Below, piece by piece: positions 33,452 to 42,465 of a stretch of 61,867 nucleotides of DNA. Each line of letters begins with the position of its first letter. Position 1 is the first letter of the stretch. The position numbers and the translations under genes are program-made. The stretch comes from Nannocystineae bacterium (lineage in GTDB: Bacteria > Myxococcota_A > Polyangia > Haliangiales > Haliangiaceae), in NCBI GenBank assembly GCA_007133195.1, contig SLNH01000037.1:1-61867 (forward strand). The letters are read 5' to 3'. Below the pieces are notes generated by a model. The model had not been told where the DNA came from. It saw nothing but the letters and a program-made list of their open reading frames with translations, and ran no database searches.

Positions 33452-36400
33452 GGCTCGATCGTCCCCTCCACGATCGGTGTGCGGAGGATCGGGTAATCCT
33501 CCCGAGAGATGAAGTCGTGTAGCCGCGACTCGGCGAGCTCGCTCCACTCGTTGCTGATGCCGGCGCTCCGGGCCGCGTCCAAGACGTCCTCCCACTCCTT
33601 CTGCGCCGCGCGCTGCTTGGGATCCACGAGGTTTTGCTCCAGCGCCTCTTCGTACTGCAAAAGGACCCCTTCTTCCGGATGTTGGCGATCGAGCTGCTCG
33701 ATCCGCCGCGGCGGCGGCGCTCTTAGGATCTTTTGCCCCGACTCGAACAGGGTGTCGCCGACCCGCACGCGCGCGGCCATGCCCCACATGCCGGAGCCGA
33801 ACCGGCCGATGTCTTCATACGACGCGCGGATGTCGGCGGTGAGCTGGTCGAGCTCGTCGAGCACGCGCTCGGCCGCCTCCTCGCTGGCCGGAACCTGGTC
33901 GATGCTATACGGCTCGAACCGCCGCGCGTACTCGCGCTCCGCGAGCTCGAACGCGTATTCGGCCGCCATGTCCGCGGCGTCCGTGCCCCGCGGCTCGCCG
34001 ATCTCCTCCCAGGCCTCGATGGTCTGTCGCCGGTAGCGGTCGGCCGGGTTTTGCTGCCCTGCCTCGTCGTAGAGCTCCGCCGTGCGGTAGTAGCTGAACA
34101 CGTAGTCGGTTTCGTTACCCTCGTCCCGGCCGTACTCGTCCCGCCACGCCGCGTAGGCGCGAGCCGCGTTTTGCGGCTCCCCGGCGGCGCCGTAGGCGCG
34201 CGCGATGGCCCACTGCGCCCGATCCGAGTCGCGGCGATCGGGCTCCTCGTCACGGTAGCGCTCGTAGAGCGAGATCGCCCCGGTGCCCGGCGCGCCCTGC
34301 GGATCGTGATAAACCCGATCGAGCTCGCGCAAAAGCGCCGCGTTGTACAGGGCGTCTAGCCGGATCTCGCTCAGCGAGCGCTCCCCCGGCGGCTCCGGGC
34401 GCTCCGGCTCGGCCGCCACGTCCACCACCTCGAGGTAGGCGTCCACCGCGCGATCGTAGTCGAAGGCGCGCTGGTACGAGACGCCGCGCAAGTACAGCGC
34501 GTCGATGTAGTACTCGCTGTCCTGAAACGCAGCTTCGCCGCTGTCGGTGAACTCCTCGAACAGGCTCACCGCCGTGCGCGGGCGGCCGTCGCGATCGTAG
34601 GCGACCGCCGAGTTGTAAAGCGCCACGGGCCGATTCTCATCCTCCTCGGGCGCCTGCTTGTAGTAGGCGTAAAACGCCTGGCCCGCGTCGTCGTAGCGCT
34701 CGTCCCGGAACAGCGCCTCCGCGTCGCGAAACCGCCGCGAGCGGTTTTGGGCGAGCGCGAGCTCGATGGCCTCCTCGTCGCCGCACTCGTCTTCGATGAA
34801 GCGCGCGTTCGTCGACTCGAAGCGCTCGGTCTCGCCCCGGGCCTCGTAGATCGCCAACAGGCCGTCTTTGGCGCGCGCCGCCTCCTCCTCGCCGCAATAC
34901 CGGTCGAGCACGGTGTCGAAGCGCCCCTCGGCGTCGTCTAGGTGGAGGAACCGATAGGAGATGAGCGCCCCGTGCAGGGCGAGCTGGGCGCCCGCGTCGC
35001 CGGTGGGCTCGTCGATCATCGCCTGATACTCATCGAGCGCCTGTTGCTGCCGGCGGTATAGGTCGGGGATCGTGCGGGGCTCGACGGGCTGGCTCATCGC
35101 CCTCAGGTCTTCGACCGAGGGCGACTCGGGCGCCGGGATCTCGCCGGCCTCGGCGCGCTCGCGAATCGCGCCCTCGTAGGCCTGCACGAGCGAGAGCGCC
35201 GCATCATCGAACCGCGCCTCGCTGAGCTCGCGGCGGTCGCGCACCCACCGGTAGTGCTCCGCGGCCTCCAGGTAGTCGCGAGCGAAAAACCGGGTCTCGG
35301 CGAGGCGGTAGGTGAACTCGTAGGCCTCGGGAGCGGTGGGGTATTCGCGGACGAACCGATCGTAGAGATCGCTCGCCTCGCGGTAGAGATCGAGATAGCG
35401 CTGTTCCGCTTCGTCGCTGGGATCGAGCTCGTAGTCGCGGCGGGCGAGCTGCGCGCGCCGGTGCCGGTTTTCCGCGGCGGCGCGCAGCATGCGCTCCCCG
35501 ATGCGGCGGACGTTTTCCATCGCCTCGCGGTTGGTCTCGTTCGCCGCGTACCACTCGGTGCCGCGCGCGTAGGCGGTGGACAGGCGCGCCGCTTCGGCGT
35601 CGGCAGCGTCGTCGTCGCCGAGCGCCTCGAGCGAGTTGACGAGCTCCTGGTGGACGACCGGGTTGTCGGGGTGAAGAGGGTCCGTCTCGAGGCCGATGCG
35701 GTAGCTGTCGATGGCTTGTTCGTGAGCCTGAAGGATCTGAAACGTCTCTCCGAGCTGGACGAACACGTCGCGCACGTGCGGCTCGTCCAAGCGATCGCCG
35801 TAAAAGTCGAGCGCGCGCTCGAGGCTGCGCGCCGGGTCAGGCTGTTCTTCGAGGGTCCAGGGGTCGGTAAACGACACGGCGATGTACTGGATGGCCTCTG
35901 GCCTGAGCTCGAGGGGGTCCTCGCCCTGGGCGACGAGCTCGTCCGAGTACATCACCGCTTCATCGAAGGCCTCGATGCCGTCCAAGAAGTCGTCATTGCG
36001 GTAATACGACCAGGCGAGCTTGTACAGCGCCTCGTCGTAGTATTCGGAGTCTCGATTTTCGGCCACGCGCCGGTAGGCCGAGATCGCCTCCTCGAGCTCG
36101 CCCGGGGTATTGAAGTGGACGTCGCCCACGCCCCGGACCCATCCCTCCTCGATGAGCTGGGGGTCGTCGCCGAGGCCCTGGCAGCCCGCATAGGGGTCGT
36201 CGAAGGGCTCGTCCCCGCGCATGCGCGCCTCCACATCGCCTGGGGAGGGCTCATCGGGAGGCTCGGCGTTCGGGTCGAAGTGGTTTTCGCAAACGAGGCC
36301 GCGATAGACGGCGAGCGACTCGCGCTCCTCGCCCACCTGGCCGAGATAGTAGCCGAGCAGATACAGCGTCCCGGGCTTTTGCCGGTAGTCGGGAAACCGG

Positions 36401-37053
36401 GTGATCGTCTCCCGCCACATGTCGATGGCGGGGGAGTAATCCGGCCCCTGAAAGTCCGCGAGGCCGCCCTCGTCGCCTTCGGGATCGTCGGGGTCGCCCT
36501 CGGCCTGCGCCGCGAGCACGTCGTCGTCGTCGAAGGCGTCTTCGAATTCGAATTCGGCGCGGTCGAGGTACAGGTTCGCCAAACGGAACATGGCGTCCGG
36601 CGTGTACTCGTCGTGGTCGGGGTGTTCCTCGAGAAACCGCTCGAGCGCCGCGATCGCCTCTACGTGTTGGTTCCGGCGCTGATCGTGGACGACGTCGATC
36701 CGGCTGTCGTAGCGCTCGACGAGCCGCTGCCTGCGGATGTGGTACTCGCGCGACAGAAGCTCGCCGATCCGTTCGTGGTGGTGGTCGGCGACCTCGCGAA
36801 ACCGCTCGAAGGCGTCTCGTTTGCGGTTTAGCGCGCCCTGCTCCTCGGGGGTGAGGTCGGGCGCGTCTGGCGGTCTCAGTCCGGGGACCTGACGCGCCGG
36901 CAACGGGCTTTCGTCGGGGCCGCTTCGCAGATCCTCGTGGCCGGGCGCGCGGGCGTCGTCCGCCCTATCGGACGACGCGGCGATGTCGCCGGACGGCGCG
37001 ACCAGCGTCGCCGCCACCGCCAGGCCGAGCGCAGGGGGCATCACGCGGGTCAA
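33448..37053 (-). CDS. gltD: Large periplasmic TPR protein, AgmU/GltD-like
   Basis: 1201 residues, close to the ~1,200 I recall for Myxococcus AgmU (GltD). A short signal (ALGLAVAATLVAPSGDIAAS) is followed almost entirely by TPR-like repeats, e.g. DEYTPDAMFRLANLYLDRAE, PGTLYLLGYYLGQVGEERES, YYDEALYKLAWSYYRNDDF and RPVALYNSAVAYDRDGRPRT. It probably acts as a periplasmic scaffold. The start is a TTG: AGGAGG lies nine bases upstream (37063-37068) and the TTG overlaps the previous stop (TTGA). GTG 37044 and ATG 37041 are further in. Confidence 0.7.
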   Translation of the reverse strand: MTRVMPPALGLAVAATLVAPSGDIAASSDRADDARAPGHEDLRSGPDESPLPARQVPGLRPPDAPDLTPEEQGALNRKRDAFERFREVADHHHERIGELLSREYHIRRQRLVERYDSRIDVVHDQRRNQHVEAIAALERFLEEHPDHDEYTPDAMFRLANLYLDRAEFEFEDAFDDDDVLAAQAEGDPDDPEGDEGGLADFQGPDYSPAIDMWRETITRFPDYRQKPGTLYLLGYYLGQVGEERESLAVYRGLVCENHFDPNAEPPDEPSPGDVEARMRGDEPFDDPYAGCQGLGDDPQLIEEGWVRGVGDVHFNTPGELEEAISAYRRVAENRDSEYYDEALYKLAWSYYRNDDFLDGIEAFDEAVMYSDELVAQGEDPLELRPEAIQYIAVSFTDPWTLEEQPDPARSLERALDFYGDRLDEPHVRDVFVQLGETFQILQAHEQAIDSYRIGLETDPLHPDNPVVHQELVNSLEALGDDDAADAEAARLSTAYARGTEWYAANETNREAMENVRRIGERMLRAAAENRHRRAQLARRDYELDPSDEAEQRYLDLYREASDLYDRFVREYPTAPEAYEFTYRLAETRFFARDYLEAAEHYRWVRDRRELSEARFDDAALSLVQAYEGAIRERAEAGEIPAPESPSVEDLRAMSQPVEPRTIPDLYRRQQQALDEYQAMIDEPTGDAGAQLALHGALISYRFLHLDDAEGRFDTVLDRYCGEEEAARAKDGLLAIYEARGETERFESTNARFIEDECGDEEAIELALAQNRSRRFRDAEALFRDERYDDAGQAFYAYYKQAPEEDENRPVALYNSAVAYDRDGRPRTAVSLFEEFTDSGEAAFQDSEYYIDALYLRGVSYQRAFDYDRAVDAYLEVVDVAAEPERPEPPGERSLSEIRLDALYNAALLRELDRVYHDPQGAPGTGAISLYERYRDEEPDRRDSDRAQWAIARAYGAAGEPQNAARAYAAWRDEYGRDEGNETDYVFSYYRTAELYDEAGQQNPADRYRRQTIEAWEEIGEPRGTDAADMAAEYAFELAEREYARRFEPYSIDQVPASEEAAERVLDELDQLTADIRASYEDIGRFGSGMWGMAARVRVGDTLFESGQKILRAPPPRRIEQLDRQHPEEGVLLQYEEALEQNLVDPKQRAAQKEWEDVLDAARSAGISNEWSELAESRLHDFISREDYPILRTPIVEGTIEP

Positions 37054-39572
37054 GACGCGTCACCTCCTGCGTCGCTCGCGGCCTCTTCGGCCTCTCGCGC
37101 CCGATCTTCGGCCTCTCGCGCTCGATCCTCGGCCTCTCGCGCCCGGTCGGCCTCGATCACCTCGCGAAACTGCGAGTCGAGCGTCCTGAGCTCTCGGGCC
37201 CGCTCGAGCGTGAGGCTCCGCTCGCGCGCATCGAGCTCCTCTTTTTTGGCCCAGGCCACGTCCACCACGCCGACGTCGGCGCGGATCAGGATGTCCCCGA
37301 ACTCCTCGAGCACGGCGAGCATGCCGCCCCGCAAGACCTCGGCGCCCACTTCGCGGGCGGCGGCCTCGTAGGCTGCGAGCTCCTCGCGGTGGATCTCGAG
37401 CTCTGCGACCTGTTCGGCGAGCTCGTCCTGCACGTCGACGAGGAGTGCTGACGCCAGCTCGTCCACCTGACTCGTGACGCCTTCGAGCTCGCCGAGAATC
37501 GAGCCCGCTCGATCGTGGAGCGAGGCGATCTGGCGCCACTCGGTCTGCCCGTCCTCGCCGATCCGCCCGCCGATCTGGGCGAGCGCCCTGTGCTCGGCGT
37601 CGATCGACGCCCGCAGCTCTTCGTGGAGCTCGCGGGCCCGGCGCTCGCGCTCGTTTCCGGCGCGATCGCGCGCGAGGGTGGCCTCGCGCCTCAGCGCGCG
37701 GAGCTCGCTGCGAAGCTGCTCGATCGTGCGCTCCTCCGCGGCGATGCGCTCGCGGATCTCGGCGACGTCTTCCGGATCCGCATCCGGCATACCGTGGTCT
37801 TCGATGTAGGCGACGAGGGCGGTTAGCTCGGCCTCCGCGCTGCGGACGAGCGCGCGCACGCGGCTGGCTTCGGCGTCTATGTCGTCGTAGCGCTCGCGCG
37901 CCCGCGCGCGGCGTTCCCCGTACGGTGCGTCGGCGTCGGGGAGCTCGGCAATCTCGCGCGCGATCGCGCGCCGCTCGTCGCGGAGCTCGCGCAGTCGCGA
38001 CCCGCTCACGCCGGCCTCGTCGGCGATCTCCTGCTGGCGCGCGCTGAGATCGGCGCGCATGGCCAGCACGCGCTCGGTGGCCTCCGTGGCGCGCGCGCGC
38101 TTTTGCGCCAGCTTCGGGAATACGTTCGCGCGATTTTCGCCGCGTACCGCGCCCTCCACCCGCGCCGCCGACAGCTCGGCGGTTTCGATCTCGGCGCGGA
38201 CGGCCGACAGCTCCTCGCCGATGGCGACGAGCGTGCCGACGTCGGCCTCCTCGCGCAGCCAGGCGACGGCGATTTCGGAAAGCCGCGCGTCGGGCTCGGG
38301 GAGGTCCGCGTCGTGGTCCGCGTCGTGGTCCGATACGTGGCCGGTCACCTGGCCGAAGAACCGGAGCGGATCGTCGTCGTCGCGCACGGCGCTCTCGATC
38401 TCCTCGTGCGCGTCTTCATAGGTGCGCTTGGTCGACTCGAAGATTCGGGTCGCCCGCGCGTACTGCTCGGCGCTGTTTCCACGCTCGCCGATGTCCGCCA
38501 GCTGCTGCGCCCTGCGGATGCGCAGATTCCCCTCGAGGATCCGCACCTCGGGCATGCGCGCCGAGCTCGGATCGGTGAGGCCGAGGAGCTCCAGCGCGCG
38601 CAACGCGCGTTCGAATTGGTCGTTTCGCACGTACACCCACGCCGCTTCGTACAAAGTGTCATCGAAGCGATCCGAGTGACGGGAGACCTCGAGGTAGCGA
38701 TCGATGGCCTGGATCGGCTCGTCGCGCTCGTAGTGGATCCGCGCGAGCGCCAAGTGCCCGAGCTCGATCACGCGGGCCTCGTTGGCGGTCGTGGGCTCGC
38801 GGTCTACGAGATCGGTTAACACGTCGGCGGCCGTGGGGAGCTGGCCGAGGGCCACATAGCTCGCGGCGATGAAGTACTGGGCCTGCAAGTAGCGCTCGGC
38901 GCCCGGCTGGATTTCCTGGAAATGCTCGATGGCCGCGGAGTAATCCTCGGAGAAGTAGGCGTGCCTGCCCTGCGCGTAGGGCACGACGTCACCGCGGTCG
39001 TCGTCGGAAAGGTCGCTGAGCGCCTCCAGCCAGGGGTCGGCGTCGTCGTCGTCGAGCTCGAGGCTGAGCTCGACCAGCCGCCGCAGGGCGCGCACGTAAA
39101 AGCGACTGGCCGATCCCCGCTGTTCGGCGATTTCCGTGAAGTAGGTGCGCGCGGCGACGTGGTCTCCCTTTCTGAACAAAGACTCGCCGAGATAGTAAAG
39201 CGCCGTGTCGTAGCCCGGGGAGTCCGGGTGCTCTTCGACGATGTCGTAGAGCAGCAAGGCGGCGTGGTCGTAGTCACCGCTGCGAAACGCCACGCGGGCG
39301 CTCACCAGGCGCCGCTCCCCTTCTTCGGTGTGGTGGAGCTGGCCGAGGTGTCCGGGGCGTTCGAGTGCCTGCCCTAGCGCGCGCGCCTCCGCCTCGAGCC
39401 CGATGAGCGACTGGCCGATCTCGTCGATCGAATCGGCCGGCGAATCGGCCGGCGAATCGGCCGAATCGGCCCGAGCCACCTGGGCGGCGCCGGCGGCGAA
39501 CACGGCGAGCGCCGCCGTGGCCACGCCTGTGCGGAGGCGCCGGGGCCCCGCGCGCGAAATGCTCATCTTCAC
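37050..39572 (-). CDS. Exported TPR and coiled-coil protein of the glt-like operon
   Basis: 840 residues. After a Sec-type signal (RLRTGVATAALAVFAAGAAQ) come TPR repeats (about 50-360: YDHAALLLYDIVEEHPDSPG, PGAERYLQAQYFIAASYVAL) and a long charged coiled coil (about 430-830). The end consists of AREAEDR repeats. Position suggests a periplasmic structural part of the same machine; GltC of Myxococcus is also a TPR protein, but I cannot claim orthology. The first codon is GTG at 39572 (overlapping the previous stop); an ATG two codons later is equally possible. Confidence 0.75.
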   Translation of the reverse strand: MKMSISRAGPRRLRTGVATAALAVFAAGAAQVARADSADSPADSPADSIDEIGQSLIGLEAEARALGQALERPGHLGQLHHTEEGERRLVSARVAFRSGDYDHAALLLYDIVEEHPDSPGYDTALYYLGESLFRKGDHVAARTYFTEIAEQRGSASRFYVRALRRLVELSLELDDDDADPWLEALSDLSDDDRGDVVPYAQGRHAYFSEDYSAAIEHFQEIQPGAERYLQAQYFIAASYVALGQLPTAADVLTDLVDREPTTANEARVIELGHLALARIHYERDEPIQAIDRYLEVSRHSDRFDDTLYEAAWVYVRNDQFERALRALELLGLTDPSSARMPEVRILEGNLRIRRAQQLADIGERGNSAEQYARATRIFESTKRTYEDAHEEIESAVRDDDDPLRFFGQVTGHVSDHDADHDADLPEPDARLSEIAVAWLREEADVGTLVAIGEELSAVRAEIETAELSAARVEGAVRGENRANVFPKLAQKRARATEATERVLAMRADLSARQQEIADEAGVSGSRLRELRDERRAIAREIAELPDADAPYGERRARARERYDDIDAEASRVRALVRSAEAELTALVAYIEDHGMPDADPEDVAEIRERIAAEERTIEQLRSELRALRREATLARDRAGNERERRARELHEELRASIDAEHRALAQIGGRIGEDGQTEWRQIASLHDRAGSILGELEGVTSQVDELASALLVDVQDELAEQVAELEIHREELAAYEAAAREVGAEVLRGGMLAVLEEFGDILIRADVGVVDVAWAKKEELDARERSLTLERARELRTLDSQFREVIEADRAREAEDRAREAEDRAREAEEAASDAGGDAS
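37063..37068 (-). promoter_or_regulatory. Strong Shine-Dalgarno site that decides the TTG start of the GltD-like gene
   Basis: AGGAGG on the minus strand, nine bases before TTG 37053 and inside the end of the upstream gene. The alternatives GTG 37044 and ATG 37041 lie 18 and 21 bases away, too far for efficient use. Confidence 0.55.
37087..37149. repeat. Three 21-bp in-gene repeats encoding AREAEDR
   Basis: The string TCGGCCTCTCGCGC recurs at 37087, 37108 and 37129 (21-bp period) and encodes the helical AREAEDR heptad repeats at the C-terminus of the coiled-coil protein. Confidence 0.75.
39429..39471. repeat. Short 12-bp tandem repeat just after the signal-peptide codons
   Basis: CGAATCGGCCGG occurs three times in tandem plus a shortened copy and encodes a Pro-Ala-Asp-Ser repeat after the signal peptide, a likely site of length variation by slippage. 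Confidence 0.7.
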
Positions 39573-40471
39573 TCGCCTGCTCGTTCCCCGGCCGATTCGG
39601 TCACGACGTGAAAATCGAGGGCGGGCCGATCCTCGAGCGGCACCGATGCACCGCCGCGCTCGTGCCCGCGCACTTCGACGACGGTTCCCTGTCCTTCGCG
39701 GGCGTTGAACGTGTGGCTGGACCGAACCGTAAACCGATAGTCATCCACGTAGGGAAACACGCCGTAGCCGTGACCCTCGTACTCCGCGATCACGCTGAGG
39801 GTGTGGTTTCCGGGCGGCAGCGGCCCCGAGAGGATCTCGAACTGGTCCTGCTCGTGGAGGTCGTCGCCGCTGCGGGCGAAGATCTGCGTTCCGTCGAGCG
39901 CGTATACGAGGCGCACGAGGCGAAACGCACGGCCCATGTCGTCGATGTGGACGATGGATGCGCGCGCGCCGAGTCCGCCGCCGAGCACGCTTTGCTGCAG
40001 CATTCCGACCTGCGCCTTGGAGCGCCAGGCGCGCTCTTTGAGCGCCTGGACGTCGCGCTGAAGCTGGCGCAGGCGCACGTTTGCCGGCAGGTCATCGTCG
40101 TCGCGGGCGGAGGCGTCGTCGAGCGCGGGCGCGTCGCCCACCTCGGCGGCGTCGTCCACCCCGGCGGCATCGCCCTCCTCGGCGGCGTCGTCCACCTCGG
40201 CGGCGTCGTCCACCTCGCCGTCAGCCGGATCTTCGGCCTCGGGCAGCGCGCCCTCACCACCCGGCGCGTCCGCTTCGAGCGTCGTTTCGGGTTCCGGAGA
40301 TGCGTCCCCGGTGCCCGCTTCGGCGCCTTCCCGCGCGTTATCGGCATCGTCACGTTGGCTCGCCTCGCCGTCTGCGCCGTCGTCTGCGATCGCAATATTT
40401 GAAGCGAGCCCGAGAGTGAGCGCGAGGCCGAGAGCCAAGGCGCCGCGCGCGGCGGAGTCCAATGAGCGCAT
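39569..40471 (-). CDS. Exported acidic-linker protein, first gene of the glt-like operon
   Basis: 300 residues. The signal (GALALGLALTLGLASNIAIA) fits the ATG at 40471, which is preceded by AGGGGG. An Asp/Ala/Glu-rich repeat region (about 30-125) is followed by a helix (RLRQLQRDVQALKERAWRSK) and a beta-rich domain with VHIDDMGRAFRLVRLVYALD and GPLPPGNHTLSVIAEYEGHG. I do not know the family. Its stop overlaps the next gene (GTGA), so it belongs to the same transcript as the TPR genes. Confidence 0.72.
   Translation of the reverse strand: MRSLDSAARGALALGLALTLGLASNIAIADDGADGEASQRDDADNAREGAEAGTGDASPEPETTLEADAPGGEGALPEAEDPADGEVDDAAEVDDAAEEGDAAGVDDAAEVGDAPALDDASARDDDDLPANVRLRQLQRDVQALKERAWRSKAQVGMLQQSVLGGGLGARASIVHIDDMGRAFRLVRLVYALDGTQIFARSGDDLHEQDQFEILSGPLPPGNHTLSVIAEYEGHGYGVFPYVDDYRFTVRSSHTFNAREGQGTVVEVRGHERGGASVPLEDRPALDFHVVTESAGERAGE
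40139..40222. repeat. 18-bp tandem repeats encoding DDAAEV
   Basis: Four full copies and part of a fifth, with the best pair being CACCTCGGCGGCGTCGTC at 40139 and 40193. They encode the acidic linker of the exported protein. Confidence 0.7.
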
Positions 40472-40603
40472 CCTAACCCCCTGCTGGATCAGCGCGGGGC
40501 GGAACAACGACAGCGTACCCGCGCGCATCAATGACTGGCTGTCATTTGTAACACCACGATTTTTCACCATCAAGCTGGTGGGCACGTGTGGTGACAGGCA
40601 CCT

Positions 40604-41614
40604 TTACGGCGCTGGCGGGTCGGACACGAGGGCCCAAAGCTCCTCGAGGATCGCCCGCACGCCGTCGCCCGTGACGGCCGACACGCTGCGCAGGGCGATC
40701 CCGCGCGCGGCGAACTCCTCCTCCCAGACCGGGAACGCTTCCCGCGTCTCCGTGAGATCCCCCTTGTTCAGGGCCACGACCTGAGGGCGGCTCGCGAGGT
40801 CTGGCGAATATTGGGACAGCTCGCGCATGATAGCGTCGTAGTCGGCGAGCGGATCCCGCTCGGGCTCCCCCGGCGAGTCCTGGACGAGGTGAAGGAGCGC
40901 CCGCGTGCGCTCGACGTGGCGCAAAAACCGGTGGCCGAGGCCCACGCCTTCGGAGGCGCCTTCGATGAGCCCGGGGACATCGGCGAGGGTGAGCGCGCGC
41001 ACGTCGTCCAGGTAGACCACCCCCAGGTTCGGGGTGAGGGTGGTGAACGGATAGTCGGCGATCTTGGGGCGCGCGCGGGATGCGCTCGCGATGAACGTGG
41101 ACTTGCCCACGCTGGGGAAGCCGATAATGCCGACGTCGGCCAGGAGCTTCAGGTCGAGGCGAAGGGCCCGCTCCTCGCCGGTGCCGCCGGGCTCGGCGGT
41201 GCGCGGCGCCTGGTTCCACGGGGTGGCGAAGTGAATGTTGCCGAGCCCGCCCTTGCCTCCGCGCGCGGCCACGAATGTGTCTCCGGCGCTGGACATGTCG
41301 GCGAGCAGATCGCCCGTGTCCGCATCGTAGACCATCGTCCCGACGGGGACCCGAAGCTGGAGGTCTTCGCCGCCCCGGCCGGCCTGGTCCTTGCCGCGAC
41401 CGTCCTCGCCGCGCCGCGCGCGATACTCGCGCCGGCCCTTGAACTCGATGAGCGTGGACAACTGGGGGTCGGCCGTGAGGACGACGTCACCCCCTCGTCC
41501 GCCGTCGCCCCCCGACGGCCCGCCGCGGGGAACGAACGCTTCGCGGCGGAACGCGGCGCACCCGTTTCCGCCGTCGCCCGCCTTCACGCGAATGCTGACT
41601 TCATCGACGAACAT
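40604..41614 (-). CDS. obgE: Obg family GTPase
   Basis: 336 residues. The glycine-rich OBG fold is clear (VKAGDGGNGCAAFRREAFVP, GGDGGRGGDVVL, PHC-type GRGGEDLQLRVPVGT). The GTPase domain has GFPSVGKST (G1), DVPGLIEGAS (G3), NKGDL (G4) and SAVTGDGV (G5). It works in 50S subunit maturation and stress control. The ATG at 41614 matches the family N-terminus (MFVDEVSIRVKAGDGG). As in most bacteria it follows rplU and rpmA. Confidence 0.96.
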   Translation of the reverse strand: MFVDEVSIRVKAGDGGNGCAAFRREAFVPRGGPSGGDGGRGGDVVLTADPQLSTLIEFKGRREYRARRGEDGRGKDQAGRGGEDLQLRVPVGTMVYDADTGDLLADMSSAGDTFVAARGGKGGLGNIHFATPWNQAPRTAEPGGTGEERALRLDLKLLADVGIIGFPSVGKSTFIASASRARPKIADYPFTTLTPNLGVVYLDDVRALTLADVPGLIEGASEGVGLGHRFLRHVERTRALLHLVQDSPGEPERDPLADYDAIMRELSQYSPDLASRPQVVALNKGDLTETREAFPVWEEEFAARGIALRSVSAVTGDGVRAILEELWALVSDPPAP

Positions 41615-41756
41615 GGCGGGCGGGACCTTTGCGAGGCTCCTGGAGCAGCTCGCCGAAAAGGCGCTGCTCGCCTCGCCATAAGCGCTCACGATCGCGGCAA
41701 AACGTCACCGCTCGCCGCGCGTATGTGCTCTCGCCGGCGCCGGGGCGCCGACGCCG

Positions 41757-42029
41757 TTAGGAAGCCTGCTCGGAGGTCTGGGGATAGACGGAAACCTGCC
41801 GACGGTGGCGGCGAAACGGCTCGAACTGGACAACCCCGTCTTTGAGCGCAAATAGCGTCCAGTCCTTGCCGACGCCGACGTTTTCGCCGGCCTGGATTCG
41901 GGTGCCGAGCTGGCGCACCAAGATGCTGCCGGCCCGCACGACCTGGCCGTCGAAACGCTTGACGCCGCGCCGCTTCGATTGGGAATCCCGCCCGTTTCGG
42001 GTGGAGCCCTGTCCCTTCTTATGAGCCAT
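41757..42029 (-). CDS. rpmA: 50S ribosomal protein L27
   Basis: 90 residues. [20 protein letters not shown] is the conserved L27 N-terminus, with no extra Firmicutes-type leader; [20 protein letters not shown] also matches. AAGGAGG lies just before the ATG at 42029. It is 10 nt downstream of rplU. Confidence 0.98.
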   Translation of the reverse strand: MAHKKGQGSTRNGRDSQSKRRGVKRFDGQVVRAGSILVRQLGTRIQAGENVGVGKDWTLFALKDGVVQFEPFRRHRRQVSVYPQTSEQAS

Positions 42030-42039
42030 GGTTCCCTCC

Positions 42040-42360
42040 TTATGGAGCGACGACGTCGCTGATGGTAACGGCAGTGTAGTACTGGCGGTGGCCGTAGCGG
42101 CGGCGGTAGCCCTTGCGGCGCCTAGCCTTGTAGACCGAGATCTTCTTGTCGCGCGCCTGCCAGGCGATTTTACCGGTGACCTTGGCGCCCGGGACGGTCG
42201 GCTGGCCGATCTGCACGGCGTCGTCTCCCTCACCGGCCACGAGGCGCACGTCGTCGAACTCCACGGCCTCGCCTTTGTCACCCGGCAACTTTTCGACCGC
42301 GATCGTCTGCCCGGGCTGAACGCGGTACTGTTTGCCCCCGGTTTGAATCACAGCGTACAT
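42040..42360 (-). CDS. rplU: 50S ribosomal protein L21
   Basis: 106 residues. [20 protein letters not shown] is diagnostic, and the C-terminal [20 protein letters not shown] is the rRNA-binding end. First gene of the rplU-rpmA-obg unit, with a good promoter at 42398-42425. Confidence 0.98.
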   Translation of the reverse strand: MYAVIQTGGKQYRVQPGQTIAVEKLPGDKGEAVEFDDVRLVAGEGDDAVQIGQPTVPGAKVTGKIAWQARDKKISVYKARRRKGYRRRYGHRQYYTAVTISDVVAP

Positions 42361-42397
42361 CGCTTCGCTCCGCTCCGCATTGAGGTGGGAATGGCGT

Positions 42398-42425
42398 AGT
42401 TTACTGGCGAGACTCGGGCGGTCAA
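42398..42425 (-). promoter_or_regulatory. Sigma-70 promoter of rplU-rpmA
   Basis: On the minus strand TTGACC (42425-42420) and TAAACT (42403-42398) are 16 nt apart; each matches 5 or 4 of 6 consensus bases. The predicted start of transcription leaves a leader of about 30 nt before rplU. Confidence 0.65.
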
Positions 42426-42465
42426 GCCCCCCGTGCGCCGTTTCAGCTGGCGGCGCACCCGCTCC

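Noticed and set aside
40565-40602. Small inverted repeats (CACCA/TGGTG) and a GGTGACAGGCACC string downstream of obg, considered as a REP-type element
   Set aside because: The stems are only 4-5 bp, there is a single copy in the window and no transposase nearby, so there is too little to call.
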